64,000 nt of DNA from positions 12,017,916-12,081,915 of the forward strand of contig OY294045.1 in the NCBI GenBank assembly GCA_958510825.1, in the 5' to 3' direction. The stretch is from Brachypterus glaber. Taxonomy: Eukaryota > Arthropoda > Insecta > Coleoptera > Kateretidae. The notes under the pieces were generated by a model that was given only the letters and a program-made list of their open reading frames with translations, was not told the origin of the DNA and made no database searches. This document shows, piece after piece, positions 34,640 to 46,266 of this stretch (the stretch's first letter is position 1; every line of letters starts with the position of its first letter). A program made the translations under genes and the position numbers.

Positions 34640-35876
34640 TCTTAATAAATGTTATATTTTTGCAAAATGTGTTTTTAATTTGTGAAGCTTACATTTAGTT
34701 GATTTATTTCTGTTGATAAGCAATATAAATGCCTATTTTATTACCAAAACACCCTAATTAATTTCAGGTAATATATTATATTTTATGCACTTTTCATCTT
34801 AAAAGCTTTAAATCATTGATATTCAAAAATTTTAATTTATTTAATTGAATCTTGGTATTAAAAACAGGCCACTAAAAACTAATTTAAACACTTATTTATT
34901 AAAAATATATTTTCAGTAAAGAATTACGAAAATCAAAACATCAAATGACAGCGTTGGTACCAGTACAGCGTTGCCAAAGTTTATTAGAAACCGATAGGAA
35001 ATTGTTTTTTTACGGGTGGAAACACCCGTTATTTTATTTCTTTTCAGTTGAAAACTAAACTTTTTAAACAAAAACAGCAATGATCTGTATTTAAATGCTA
35101 ATATATGTGATAACAACTATTTTATTGTAATAATCTCAAGCATAAAATATTCCTTGAGCAAAGTTTAGACTTGGCAATATTAGCGAACAAGTGAACATCG
35201 TGGATTTAAAAAGCGCGGCAAATTAGAGATTTAAATTTTTAATTATAGTTGTAAACTAATATTGTTGTTTAGTTCTTAAATTAATTTAAATATAAAACAA
35301 CATAAAACATTGTAAAATTATATACTTATTTTGTTTGTAAAATAGTCTTTCAAAATACCATTCGTGCATGTTGAATTATACATAAAATTTTTACTCTATA
35401 TAAAAAAATATTTAGCTTAAGAAAATTGTTTTCGTGCATTTTTCGTCAAAATTCCTCGTCTTGTGGTCTCGGAATGCACTCTCAAAAATGCACTCAAACA
35501 ATTGCCAAGCAAAATATTTTTTAATACAGTAAAAAAATTATCGATAATTCAACATGCACTTATGATATTACTACTGACAATTTTATTTATTTAAATTTTG
35601 TACTACTAGAGACTCGCCAGTCTCTTACACAACTCTTATGTATATTTATACCCTAACTTAGAGCATATACAATTAAAATTGCCAAGCCTGATTAGTGTAC
35701 GTACTTCACGTAGACCCGACTACTTAAACAAAACAAAAAATAATGAGTAAAAAATGTCTTTTGTTTTACGTCGACCCCGTTCTGCAGCTCTTTGGGTGTA
35801 GCGAACACTTACATACTACAATAGAAGGTCTCACAAAGGCTTGAAGATTGATCGGGCTCACGCTCACACCCTTTAC
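34640..35876. other. AT-rich DNA, inferred intron
   Basis: No repeat or gene recognised. If the two minus-strand exons belong together, this is intron 1. Confidence 0.35.
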
Positions 35877-35974
35877 CGGTGAGCGACCCCTCTCGCCGCC
35901 CGCCGTGTGCTGTTCCCGTCTCCCTGGCAACCTGGGTTTGTGGCCATTTGAGTCCCCTTTTCCGCAGTATTCAT
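35877..35974 (-). CDS. Candidate first coding exon, product unknown
   Basis: On the minus strand an ATG at 35974 opens MNTAEKGTQMATNPGCQGDG and continues 12 more codons, ending CG before GTAAAG at 35876, a good donor. In this frame a stop lies immediately past the donor, as expected for an intron. The segment is GC-rich like the exon at 32739-32897. The two-base remainder pairs with that exon's one-base start to give an arginine codon. A second frame is also open here (105 codons to 35766) but would put a stop at the start of the next exon. The upstream side abuts the 215-bp satellite. Family not recognised. Confidence 0.38.
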
Positions 35975-35984
35975 CTTCGAAAAT

Positions 35985-37921
35985 TGAATGAGTATTCAAG
36001 TGGATAATGATATTTGCATGTTGATCATCTCTTCTAAGTGGCCGCATAATCGTCCTACCTGAACTTACACTACTACTTAACACAGATTCTCTTTAATCAC
36101 CGTCAGTGATTCACCGAAACTTTATTAAGCTTGTCTTACATTATGCAATTTTAACGATAAGTAAGTTTTTAGCAAGAGAAAATTATACAATAGTATGTGA
36201 CAATGAGTATTTAAGTAGATAATGATATTTGCATGTTGATCATCTGTTCTAAGTGACCGCATAATCGTCCTACCTGAACTTACACTACTACTTAACACAG
36301 ATTCTCTTTAATCACCGTCAATGATTCACCGAAACTTTATTAAGCTTATCTTACATTATGCAATTTTAACGATAAGTAAGTTTTTAGCAAGAGATAATTA
36401 TCCAATAGTATGTGACAATGAGTATTCAAACAGATAGTGATATTTGCATGTTGATCATCTCTTCTAAGTGGCCGCATAATCGTCCTACCTGAACTTACAC
36501 TACTACTTAACACAGATTCTCTTTAATCACTGTCAGTGATTCACCGAAACTTTATTAAGCTTGTCTTACATTATGCAATTTTAACCATAAGTAAGTTTTT
36601 AGCAAGAGAAAATTATACAATAGTATGTGACAATGAGTATTTAAGTAGATAATGATATTTGTATGTTGATCATCTGTTCTAAGTGACCGCATAATCGTCC
36701 TACCTGAACTTAAACTACTACTTAACACAGATTCTCTTTAATCACCGTCAATGATTCACCGAAACTTTATTAAGCTTGTCTTACATTATGCAATTTTAAC
36801 GATAAGTAAGTTTTTAGCAAGAGATAATTATCCAATAGTATGTGACAATGAGTATTCAAACAGATAGTGATATTTGTATGTTGATCATCTCTTCTAAGTG
36901 GCCGCATAATCGTCCTACCTGAACTTACACTACTACTTAACACAGATTCTCTTTAATCACCGTCAATGATTCACCGAAACTTTATTAAGCCTGTCTTACA
37001 TTATGCAATTTTAACGATAAGTAAGTTTTTAGCAAGAGAAAATTATACAATAGTATGTGACAATGAGTATTTAAGTAGATAATGATATTTGCATGTTGAT
37101 CATATGTTCTAAGTGACCGCATTATCGTCCTACCTGAACTTACACTACTACTTAACACAGATTCTCTTTAATCACCGTCAATGATTCACCGAAACTTTAT
37201 TAAGCTTGTCTTACATTATGCAATTTTAACGATAAGTAAATTTTTAACAAGAGAAAATTATACATTAGTATGTGACGATGAGTATTTAAGTAGATAATGA
37301 TAGTTGTATGTTGATCATCTCTTCTAAGTGGCTGCAGAATCGTCCTACCTGAACTTATACTACTACTCTTTAATCACCATCAGTAATTCATAAAAACTTT
37401 ATTAAGCTTGTGTTACATTAATAATGTAATAATTTATGCAATTTTAACGATAAGTAAGTTTTTAGCAAGAGAAAATTATACAATAGTATGTGACGATGAG
37501 TATTTAAGTAGATAATGATAGTTGCATGTTGATCATCTGTTCTAAGTGGCTGCAGAATCGTCCTACCTGAACTTACACTCCTACTTAACACAGATTCTCT
37601 TTAATCACCGTCAATGATTCACCGAAACTTTATTAAGCTTGTCTTACATTATGCAATTTTAACGATAAGTAAGTTTTTAGCAAGAGAAAATTATACAATA
37701 GTATGTGACGATGAGTATTTAAGTAGATAATGATAGTTGCATGTTGATCGTCTCTTCTAAGTGGCTGCAGAATCGTCCTACCTGAACTTACACTACTACT
37801 TAACACAGATTCTCTTTAATCACCGTCAATGATTCACCGAAACTTTATTAAGCCTGTCTTACATTATGCAATTTTAACGATAAGTAAGTTTTTAGCAAGA
37901 GGAAATTATCCAATGGTATGT
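35985..37921 (+). repeat. 215-bp satellite, nine units, partly dimeric order
   Basis: Units are phased by TTGATCATCT at 36021, 36236, 36451, 36666, 36881, 37096, 37311, 37529 and 37744. The period is 215 except one 218-bp step. Units alternate between two types: CTTCTAAGTGGCC preceded by CAAACAGATAGTGAT, and GTTCTAAGTGACC preceded by TAAGTAGATAATGAT. This is clear from 36021 to about 37096 and blurred later, where units carry GTGGCTGCAGAATC. The array starts next to the candidate first exon. Confidence 0.95.
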
Positions 37922-38123
37922 GACCAACATAGACATTTTAAAACTTTAGAGGTTCGGGAAATAAATTTTTATTACATAAAAAAAAACTAAAAATTTATAA
38001 AGAAAAAAGCAAATACATAAAATAAAGTGTTTGGTACAAAACGAAAGTATACTTACGATTCCAGGGAGACCGTATCTCATGTCCTCCCTGGAGTCGGCGC
38101 CTATGGTGACCAAAACAAACATA

Positions 38124-38362
38124 TAATGTAATGTAATGTAATGTAATGTAATATAATGTAATATAATGTAATGTAATGTAATGTAATGTAATGTAATGTA
38201 ATGTAATGTAATGTAATGTAATGTAATGTAATGTAATGTAATGTAATGTAATGTAATGTAATGTAATGTAATGTAATGTAATGTAATGTAATGTAATGTA
38301 ATGTAATGTAATGTAATGTAATGTAATGTAATGTAATGTAATGTAATGTAATGTAATGTAAT
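38124..38362 (+). repeat. (TAATG)n microsatellite, about 48 units
   Basis: Near-perfect pentamer array with two TATAATG variants at the start. AACAAACAT just before it is the junction also seen in the SINE tail at 23506-23540, suggesting birth from such a tail. A 149-codon minus-strand open frame is the repeat itself (ITLHY units), not a gene. A short hairpin CCAGGGAG...CTCCCTGG flanks it at about 38062-38092. Confidence 0.96.
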
Positions 38363-38522
38363 CAGGGCCCGTGAGTCACGGGATCCAGGCTGCACTCGTT
38401 TTTTTTTTTAATTAAAATTTAAAACACACCAACAAAGCATTTGACTCTTATTTGACAAATTATCTGTAAAGAAACGCAATTTTTAACAGACTAATCCAGA
38501 AAAATATTATATTGTTTTACTA

Positions 38523-38624
38523 AGAGGAAAAGTGAAGCTTTTTTTTACTAGTTTGTAGAATTTACGGACGACGCGTAGCGGAGTCCGGAAACTACAGACT
38601 AGTAAAAAAAAGCACTTTTCCTCT
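38523..38624. repeat. Hairpin, about 45-bp arms
   Basis: AGAGGAAAAGTGAAGC...TTTACTAGTTTGTAG is mirrored by CTACAGACTAGTAAA...GCACTTTTCCTCT with few mismatches; the loop includes GACGCGTAGCG. Probably a palindromic MITE. Confidence 0.8.
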
Positions 38625-38740
38625 GAGTTGCAGTTAATTTTTACAAGGCTTTCCAACTTTTTTGAACCATCACTACTCTGACACCTTTTTTCCAAAGAAA
38701 TTTTATTTTTTATTTTTTTATTTTTTAACAATCCCCCATT

Positions 38741-38760
38741 ATAGTAGTAGTAGTAGTAGT
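38741..38760. repeat. (TAG)n microsatellite
   Basis: TAGTAGTAGTAGTAGTAG, six units. Confidence 0.9.
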
Positions 38761-38762
38761 GC

Positions 38763-39468
38763 ATTATCTGCATAATACAGCTGTATTAGGTACTTAAATA
38801 GAATGTGGAATATTGAAGACTAGAACAATTTCATAAAGGAATGTGAAGTTAATTAAAATTATTGTTGTTGGGAATCTGCATTGTTTCCAGTGATTTGAAA
38901 TTGTGGTAGGCGGTGGTTATCAGTAGCGGGCCGTGGTTTAAAAATCGTCCATATTGAAACTAGAGACCCTTCATATTGTCAAAATTTTGACACCACAAAG
39001 ACATGGTATACCGGGTGATTTTCAGTCCATGGACACCACCTAAAGTTAGGTTGTGTTCAATCCGATCAAAGCAATTTTTTGATAGCTTATATTTCTCAAC
39101 ACTTAATATTTTTTTAATGACACCCCTGAATATTTTTGAATATTTGGATCCAGCAATTAAATTTACATAAAAAATAATGTATTTTTTTTATTTTTTCAAA
39201 TGGCAACTACCTTGGACACTCTTAACTTTTTGGTGCGCTTTTGCAAAGGCTACAAAATGGCGTACTTTTTTTGGTTTTAATTCCGCTTTTGCCGAAAATT
39301 AAGTCTATTAGTTTTTTGTTAATAAATAAAAAATTAATTAAATAATTTTTTTCAGATGTAACATTGTTTTCTGAATTTTAAAATGCAAAAATATAAAGGT
39401 GTTGTCATTAAAAAAAAACTTGGTTTAGTTTCCGGCGAAACCCGAAATGCAAAAAAAAATACGTCTTA
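38763..39468. other. AT-rich spacer
   Basis: TATACCGGGTGATTTTCAGTCC at 39007 looks like the start of a dispersed insect repeat but no mate was found. No gene. Confidence 0.4.
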
Positions 39469-39722
39469 GGCATCAATATAGCATTGACACTGAGCTAATG
39501 ATCGTGAGTTTAAACCTCACTGGCGCCGATTGCCTTTTTCAGTTAATTAATAATTGAAATTTGGCGAAGGCATACTCCCTAGATATATTGGTTCGAAATT
39601 CAATTAAAGCCGGTGGTTCCCTCTACTACTAGCCCACACAAGTCCTGAACTTAGGGGATGCTTAATTAAGTAGAATAGTACGAGGTTAAAAATAAACATA
39701 AACATAAATAAATAATGTAAAA
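39469..39722 (+). mobile_element. tRNA-derived SINE, copy D (5'-truncated)
   Basis: Lacks a good A box. The B box GAGTTTAAACCTC, CACTGGCGCCGATTGCC and the full body match copy A. The tail is AAACATAAACATAAATAAAT. Confidence 0.87.
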
Positions 39723-39726
39723 AATA

Positions 39727-39905
39727 ACATACGTTTTTAGCGCACGAGTACAAGTTTAGAAAACGAGCCCCTTGCGGCGAGTTTTCTGAAGTACTAGTGC
39801 GCTAAAAACGTGTTATGAAACGAGTGCTTTATACAATTTTTTCTATTTTGCTCTAAAATTTAAAAAAACTTACATTTAAATTGAGGACTGATTTAGGGAT
39901 TTTTA
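39727..39905 (+). repeat. Repeat G fragment with hairpin core
   Basis: ATAACATACGTTTTTAGCGC is mirrored by GCGCTAAAAACGTGTTAT about 85 bp on, followed by TTCTATTTTGCTCTAAAATT. It lies directly after SINE copy D. Truncated on the right. Confidence 0.75.
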
Positions 39906-40533
39906 TTAGAAAAAATATATTAAGTATACCTAAGGAATATTAAAATGCTTGATGTGGGATCTGTAATATAATAAATGTGGGTAAATTTTCGCACTTCATA
40001 AAAAGAGACTCTTTTAAGGAGTCATACCACTGGGGATAGTAAAGTAATTTTTTATATTATTACATCCAAGGTATTTGTGTTAAATAAATAGTGATTGCTT
40101 GGCTTGCCGCTATTATTACTGCAAACAGGATTGGTATTTAAATTATCTCAGTAGACTGCTTCTGCTCTAACTAAACAAACGCGAATCGAATAATGCCGCA
40201 TCTATAGCAGGTTAAAATTTTCGAAAATTTATTTTCTCCCGATTGAATTTTACATATCGCCCTGTAAATTTCGAAACAACCTATCTCAAAAATAGTATAT
40301 TATGCACCTAGTATGGGAACTAAGTCTTTAGTGTTCGAGACTGAAGTTTTTTTGCTGAGACGGAGTCGAGGTAAAAAATCAGTTAGTAGTTATCTTAATT
40401 TTTTTTCATTATTGACCGTCGTCAATAAACAATGCCTAACAACGGTCAATAATAAATGAGTTCACTGATTTTATTGGTTGTCATGGTAAACGAGCCTTGA
40501 CAACGGTAGATAATATAATAATAATAATAATAA
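39906..40533. other. AT-rich spacer with (TAA)n
   Basis: A dyad near 40410-40455 (ATTGACCG..GTC / AACGGTCAATAAT) and a TAATAATAATAATAATAAT run ending at 40533. No gene. Confidence 0.45.
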
Positions 40534-40862
40534 TCTTTATCCAATACATACAGATAATGAGACAATTACCAGCTTTATTTTAAATAAAACTCAGTAATAA
40601 CCCCCGCTTGGCTTTTACTTTATTGAGTGGATAATTATTTATTTTACCCACTCAACTGTCACTTGTCAAATTATTTTCTCGTAAATGTCATTAAAATTTT
40701 TGATAAAAATATGAATTCCTAAGCTATTTATTAGATAAAACCTTGTATGGCACTCATGGGTAAACCGATATTGCCCTCTCGAAAATTAACCTGCTTGGCT
40801 GACGCCTCGCAGGTTAATTTTCTCATGGGTAATATCTTACTTTAACCACTAGTACCATAAAT
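40534..40862 (+). repeat. Repeat J, copy 1
   Basis: Matches 53222-53562 over about 330 bp: ATTACCAGCTTTATTTTAAA, TAACCCCCGC.TGGCTTTTAC, CACTCAACTGTCACTTG, GGCTGACGCCTCG, ACTAGTACCATAAATAA. An inner dyad GAAAATTAACCTGC...GCAGGTTAATTTTC is better preserved here. No coding. Confidence 0.88.
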
Positions 40863-41404
40863 AATTATTTTTAATCTCGTAAATAAGAATTAATTACAAC
40901 AAGTTGTAAAGTAATACGAATACACGAGACATGTCTTTTAAAATAATAAATAATATTAACGACTACAATTATACACATTTGGTTTGGACTTTTTAATTTA
41001 ACCGGTAGAAAATAGCTTGTTGAAAATGTTCAGCAGCTCTCCGGCTACTATAAGGCGGGTACTCTATTCTCTCCTCAAAATGTTTAAGAAAATTCTTTGG
41101 AACTTAAACAAAACAGACTTTTAAGTTATTTCCATACTTATAAATGCTAAGGATTGTTCTGCTACGATAATGCTAACCGTCTATCTTTTACACAATTACT
41201 ATACAAATTGTAGATTTGTTTCCATAGGGATCGTCCACAAATGATGTTACAAAATATTGGCTCTTTTGCTTTCCCATTTAGAAAATTTTCAAAATTTCGG
41301 GAAAGCCTTTTATTTCTTGTAAAAATTTTCAATTTCTTTTTTTTGCGCATTTTTGCGTTTTATGAAGTTTTATGTCGATACAAATCAATTTCGAGTAAAT
41401 AAAA
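40863..41404. other. AT-rich spacer
   Basis: No gene or repeat partner seen. Confidence 0.4.
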
Positions 41405-41460
41405 TTTTTTTCGGTCGGTCGGTCAGTCGATCGGTCGGCGGTCGGTCGATCGTTCTGTCG
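41405..41460. repeat. (TCGG)n microsatellite
   Basis: TCGGTCGGTCGGTCAGTCGA and further GGTC units, imperfect. Confidence 0.88.
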
Positions 41461-41929
41461 GGGATATCTTGTAAGCACGATAACGCTTTAAGCTAGAGAC
41501 TTGAAATTTGGCATACAGGTGTGTTACCAAAAGATCTCGCTCGGGATTATTTTTGGCGAACATTGGTGTGCAGCAAGGGGGGCAAATGGGGAAAAAAATT
41601 TTTTTTACAATAATTTGAAAATTGCTATACAGGATGTCCAGTAAAAAGTTTTTGTTTTCTTAGGGTTTCAGGAAAGCTTTATTATACTAAATTAAATTTG
41701 CATATTTGTTTGCATACATGAAAGTCTATAAAAGTATTTTGGATGAATATTGCCTTAAAGAAAAAGTAAAGATGTAAAGTCACAATTGTGCCACCCTGGA
41801 GGGTGCTCCCTTACGATGCATTTTTAGACATATGTTTATAGGAACTTTTTTTCATATTTTCCTATGTAGAATTGCCTCTTAAAATTAATGAAGTAATTTA
41901 CTGAACATCCTGTATGGGGTTTTTTAGGA
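41461..41929. other. Probable old repeat, unclassified
   Basis: ATACAGGATGTCCAGTAAA (41631) and CTGAACATCCTGTAT (41901) are inverted and resemble insect repeat ends. The text between has no open frame. Confidence 0.35.
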
Positions 41930-42330
41930 TTGCTGAAATTGAATCTAATAATAAAAATTTTCTCCACCCCGCGGGGTGGTAAATATTTTTAAATATTTTT
42001 AATATTTCGTCAAAATTGGTAAATAGAGGTTTTCGGGTAGGACGAATATGTATCTGATAATAAATTTTTTCTAATTTCACCCCCTGTGGGGTGGGGGGTA
42101 GTTTTCGTATAAATTTTTATATTGAGCTTTTTGAGGTTGCTGAAAGTGAATCTGATAATAAAAAAAATCTAACTCCACCCTCTGAGGGGCGGGGGTAGTT
42201 TTGGTAAAAGCTGGTATATTGGGGTTTTTGACGTTGCTGAAAGTGTATCTGATAATAAAAATCCATTTCAAGCGCAGAAGTGAAAATGGAAAAGCTCTTT
42301 TACTGAGCAGTGTATTTTGACCTCCTTTCT
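41930..42330 (+). repeat. About 100-bp tandem units with GC palindrome, array 1
   Basis: Units contain GCTGAAAGTGAATCTGATAA then CACCCCCTGTGGGGTGGGGG and GTAGTTTTCGT. About three and a half degenerate copies, ending AAATCCATTTCAAGCGCAG and CTCTTTTACTGAGCAGTGTA. The same units and same ending recur at 45165-45520. Confidence 0.85.
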
Positions 42331-42409
42331 TCCTCCTTCACAAAGTGTCACAAGCAATCAAAAAAGTGACGTTGTTATGTTATTGTTACTATTAAAACTT
42401 GTATTTAAT

Positions 42410-42690
42410 ACAAAAATATATAGCATACAAATTGAGATTTGATTCAAAATAAATAAAAAATTTATAATGAAAAAATGGCGGAACACAACATTATAGCATA
42501 TACTTGACAGTTGTTTTACGATTGTTATGCCGGTTGCCCACTATAGCGCGCAAAAATTCAATTTTGCGCTTCCTGTCATGGTAACCAGCAGAAAAGTAAA
42601 ATGCTAAGAAATAAGATATTTTTCGATCTGAAAATTTCATTTGTTTTTATAGAAATGTTAACTTTTCTATTAGATCGTAGAAAAAATAAG
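42410..42690 (-). repeat. Repeat F, copy 2
   Basis: Reverse-orientation match to 24835-25085, ending with CTATTAGATCGTAGAAAAAA at about 42668-42685. Lacks the short exon-like part of copy 1. Confidence 0.7.
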
Positions 42691-43085
42691 TTTCTAATGA
42701 TCATAAAAAAAAAATAAAGTCAAAGCTATTGAAAAAAAAAAAAAATCACCAAAAAATTTAACATTAGAGTACTAGCGGCAATTTTTTTTAACATCTAATT
42801 ATTGCCTGTATTTGTTAATAACAGTTCACAGACTATGTTGTATGGCTTATATTTAAGTTTTCCAGCAAAAAAAAAAACGAAAGCAAAATGAAAGAGAATT
42901 AAAATCAACTTTTAAGAGTCATATACGTATATGGCTCGAGACAACCCTTGTTAGAAACAAGGAAAATTGGCAAAGAAGTGTACGGAATAAAAAGTCCCCG
43001 GGATTAGGCAGCGACCCCTTGTTGTCTTGTACTCTTGACGTCCCATTGTTCGGAAGCGTGTAGCGAAATCAGGCCGGATCTTCGC
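42691..43085. other. Spacer with GC-richer stretch
   Basis: 42990-43085 (GTCCCCGGGATTAGGCAGCG, GAAGCGTGTAGCGAAATCAG) is GC-richer with no partner in the window. A short minus-strand open frame exists but no splice context convinced me. Could be an unrecognised exon. Confidence 0.3.
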
Positions 43086-44790
43086 CCTCAGCGACGATAT
43101 AATGACGGATTTAAGACCAACTCAAGAGATTGGAATCCTTCTTATATGCGAATATATTCTGGTTCATGTCGAAGAATTTTTAGAGAAAATGCTTTATCAT
43201 GAATTTTGAACGATATAGCGTCTATACAGGGTGTTTTTTTAATGTGAGCAAAGAATATTTTAATAATTAAAATTCAGACAGTATTTTGGAAAAGCTACCT
43301 GTTTATTAAAAATATCTTCGTCCTCAGAGACAATGATTTTGGATTTAAGAGCAAGAGATTAAAATCCTTTTTATATGCGAATATATTCTGGTTCATGTCG
43401 AAGAATTTTTAGAGAAAATGCTTTATCATGAATTTTGAACGATATAGCGTCTATACAGGGTGTTTTTTTGATGTGAGCAAAGAATATTTTAATAATTAAA
43501 ATTCAGACAGTATTTTGGAAAAGCTATCTTCGTCCTCAGAATCCTTTTTATATGCGAATATATTTTGGTTCATGTCGGAGAATTTTTAGAGAAAAGGCTT
43601 TTTCATAAATTTTGAACAATATAGCCTCTATACAGGGTGTTTTTTAATGTCTTGAGCAAAGAATATTAATGCAGACAGTATTTTTGGAAAAGCCACCTGT
43701 TTTTTAAAAATATCTTCGTTCTCAGCGATGATAATTACGGATTTAAGGCCAACTCAAGAGATTGGAACCCTTCTTATATGCAAATATATTCTGGTTCATG
43801 TAAAAGAATTTTTAGAGAAAGTGCTTTATCGTGAAATTTGAACGATATAGAGTCTATACAGGGTGTTTTTTTTTAATGGCCACTCTGGTATTTTAAATAT
43901 CTTCTTCCTCAGCGATAATAATTATGGATTTAAGACCAACTCAAGAGATTGGAATCCTTATATTCTGGTTCGTATAGGAGAATTTTTAGAGAAAATATTT
44001 TATCATTAATTTTGAACGATATAGCGTCTATACAAGATGTCTTGAGCAAAAAAATTTAAAGCAGACAGTATTTTTGGAAAACCTACATGTTTTTTTTTTT
44101 AAATATCTTAGTCCTCAGCGAAGATAATTACGCATTTACGAACAACTTAAGAGACTGGAATCCTTCTTATATGCGAATATATTCTGGTTTATGTCGGAGA
44201 ATTTTTAGAGAAAATGCTTTATCATGAATTTTTAAGGATATAGCGTTTATACAGGGTGTTTTTAATGGCAACCCCGTCTTGAGCAAAGAATATTAATGCA
44301 CACCGTATTTTTGGAAAAGCCACCTGTTTTTTAATAATATCTTCGTTCTCAGCGATGATAATTACGGATTTAAGGCCAACTCAAGAGATTGGAACCCTTC
44401 TTATATGCAAATATATTCTGGTTAGTGTAAAAGAAATTTTGGAAAAGCTACCTATTTTTTAAAAATATCTTTTTCCTCAGCGAAGATAATTAAGGATTTA
44501 AGACCAACTTAAGAGAATAAAATCCTTCCTATATACGAATTTATTCTGGTTCATGTCAAATAATTTTTAGAGAAAATGCTTTGTAATGAATTATAATTAT
44601 GAACGATATAGCATCATACAGGTTATTTTTTTAATGACCCCGTTTTGAGAAAAGTTTTAGCTAGAATATTACAGTATTTTTAAAAAATCCACCTAATTTT
44701 AAAAAATATTTTTCCATCAGCGGATATGTAATGACAGATTTAAAAGATTAGAATCTTTATATGGGAATATATTCTGTTATATCGTACTCG
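43086..44790 (+). repeat. Degenerate satellite, nine units
   Basis: Units are phased by CTCAGCGAYGATAATTACGG-type starts at about 43086, 43323, 43535, 43721, 43908, 44114, 44348, 44476 and 44716. The period is variable (128-240 bp) from internal deletions. Each full unit contains TATATTCTGGTTCATGTCG, AATTTTTAGAGAAAATGC and CTATACAGGGTGTTTTTT. Older and less regular than the 215-bp satellite. Confidence 0.88.
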
Positions 44791-44810
44791 AACTTGAAAC
44801 TTTTTTTATT

Positions 44811-45771
44811 TGACTGACTGGAGACTGGCCATTTCTGATATTATCAGGTGCCCTGAGTCCAATGGTAACGCCGGTTTTGTTCCATCATATTGATTTGGCA
44901 CTTTGCTTGTTAGACCCCATAAAACGACACTTTGAAAACCTCGTTTAAATTGTATGAAATTCTGTATTGGGAGGTTTAAAGAACGAGAAAACTGTGTCTG
45001 ACATTCTTTTTGCTATAAAACCAAGTTTTACTACGCTTCCCGTACAAAAATTTTCAAAAATTTGCAAAAATCGGCCAAATATCGCCAAAACTGTGGATTT
45101 TTTCATTCCAGTTTAATGAAATTTGGCTCACGAGAAACATTTGAAAATTTATATTAATATTATAAGGTTGCTGAAATAAAATTTTTTTAAAACCATTCCC
45201 GCGGGGAAGAGGGGGTAAATATTTTTAAATATTTTAATATTTTCGTCAAAATTGGTATATAGGGGTTTTTGGGTTTGACGAATCTGAATCTGATAATAAT
45301 TTTTTTTCCAATTTCACCCCTTGAGGGGCGGGGGGTAGTTTTCGTGAAAATTGTTATATTGTTGTTGTTAAGGTTGCTGAAAGTGAATCTGATAATAAAA
45401 AATTCTAACTTCACCCCCTGAGGGGCGGGAGGTAGTTTTCGTGAAAATTTGTATATTAAATCCATTTCACGCGCGGATGTAAAAAATGAGAAAGCTCTTT
45501 TACTGGACAGTGTATTCACATTTTTGGCGATTGTTTGTCGTTTTTTTAGAAATTTTTATACGAGAAGTGTATAAAAACTTGGTTTCACCGCAAAATGAAT
45601 GTCAAGTTCGGTTTCTCGCACCATAAAACCCTCCAATACAAAATTTCACATAATTTGAATAAGTTTTCAATGTGTCGTTTTAAGCAAAGTGCCAAATCTA
45701 TATCTCAAAAACTAGACGTGATGGACTCAAGGCACCTGATATTATCAGAAATGGCCAGTCTCTAGTCAGCC
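44811..45771. mobile_element. 0.96-kb foldback, tandem units in its loop
   Basis: TGACTGACTGGAGACTGGCC at the left is mirrored by GGCCAGTCTCTAGTCAGCC at 45753-45771. TTATCAGGTGCC, GTGTCGTTTTA-type and ACCAAGTTTT tracts are also inverted, giving arms of about 260-350 bp. The centre (45165-45500) holds the same GC-palindrome units as 41930-42330. It begins about 20 bp after the degenerate satellite ends. Non-coding. Confidence 0.85.
45165..45520 (+). repeat. About 100-bp tandem units with GC palindrome, array 2
   Basis: Units GAATCTGATAATAA...CACCCCTTGAGGGGCGGGGG...GTAGTTTTCGTGAAAATT, ending AAATCCATTTCACGCGCGG and CTCTTTTACTGGACAGTGTA. Same orientation as array 1. Confidence 0.87.
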
Positions 45772-46266
45772 GGATTTTATGACTAGCACAGTGTTATCAC
45801 TAAACTGAATAAAGCTAAAATATTTTTAATAAGATTAAAAATAGAACTTTTAACAACTAACTAACACAATATAGAACTATGACACCCTTAAAAATGTACT
45901 ATAGCGTTTTATTCCACACTGCGAACTCTTCCGTTTTCATAATTCGCATCACCAAAAAGTAAACCGTTTCCCATTATAACTTTTAAACTACTGATTTGAA
46001 TACACACCTTTACAGATTTGGTTTCTCATTAGGTGTACTTTTTGATTATTCACCCCTTTCTTTCTAGATTAATTCCATACAAATTTTCTGAACTGAAAAA
46101 TACCAGAACAAAAATGGTTCAATATGCAAATTCATAAAGGATTCATTTTCTATCGTGAGAACCTAAATCTAAGTAGGCATATGTGTACCTTAAAGAGTTA
46201 TTCATAAATTATTACAAACTTTTTTTGCAATGCGGTTGCTTAAGATATAATATATACATATAAATA
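45772..46266. other. AT-rich spacer
   Basis: Nothing recognised. Confidence 0.4.

Noticed and set aside
35985..37921. CRISPR-like array
   Set aside because: The 215-bp units repeat in full, with no short repeat/spacer alternation, in a eukaryotic context.
37946..38395. 149-codon minus-strand open frame with a five-residue repeat
   Set aside because: It is the translation of the (TAATG)n microsatellite; a pentamer lacking stops in one frame gives a long artificial frame.
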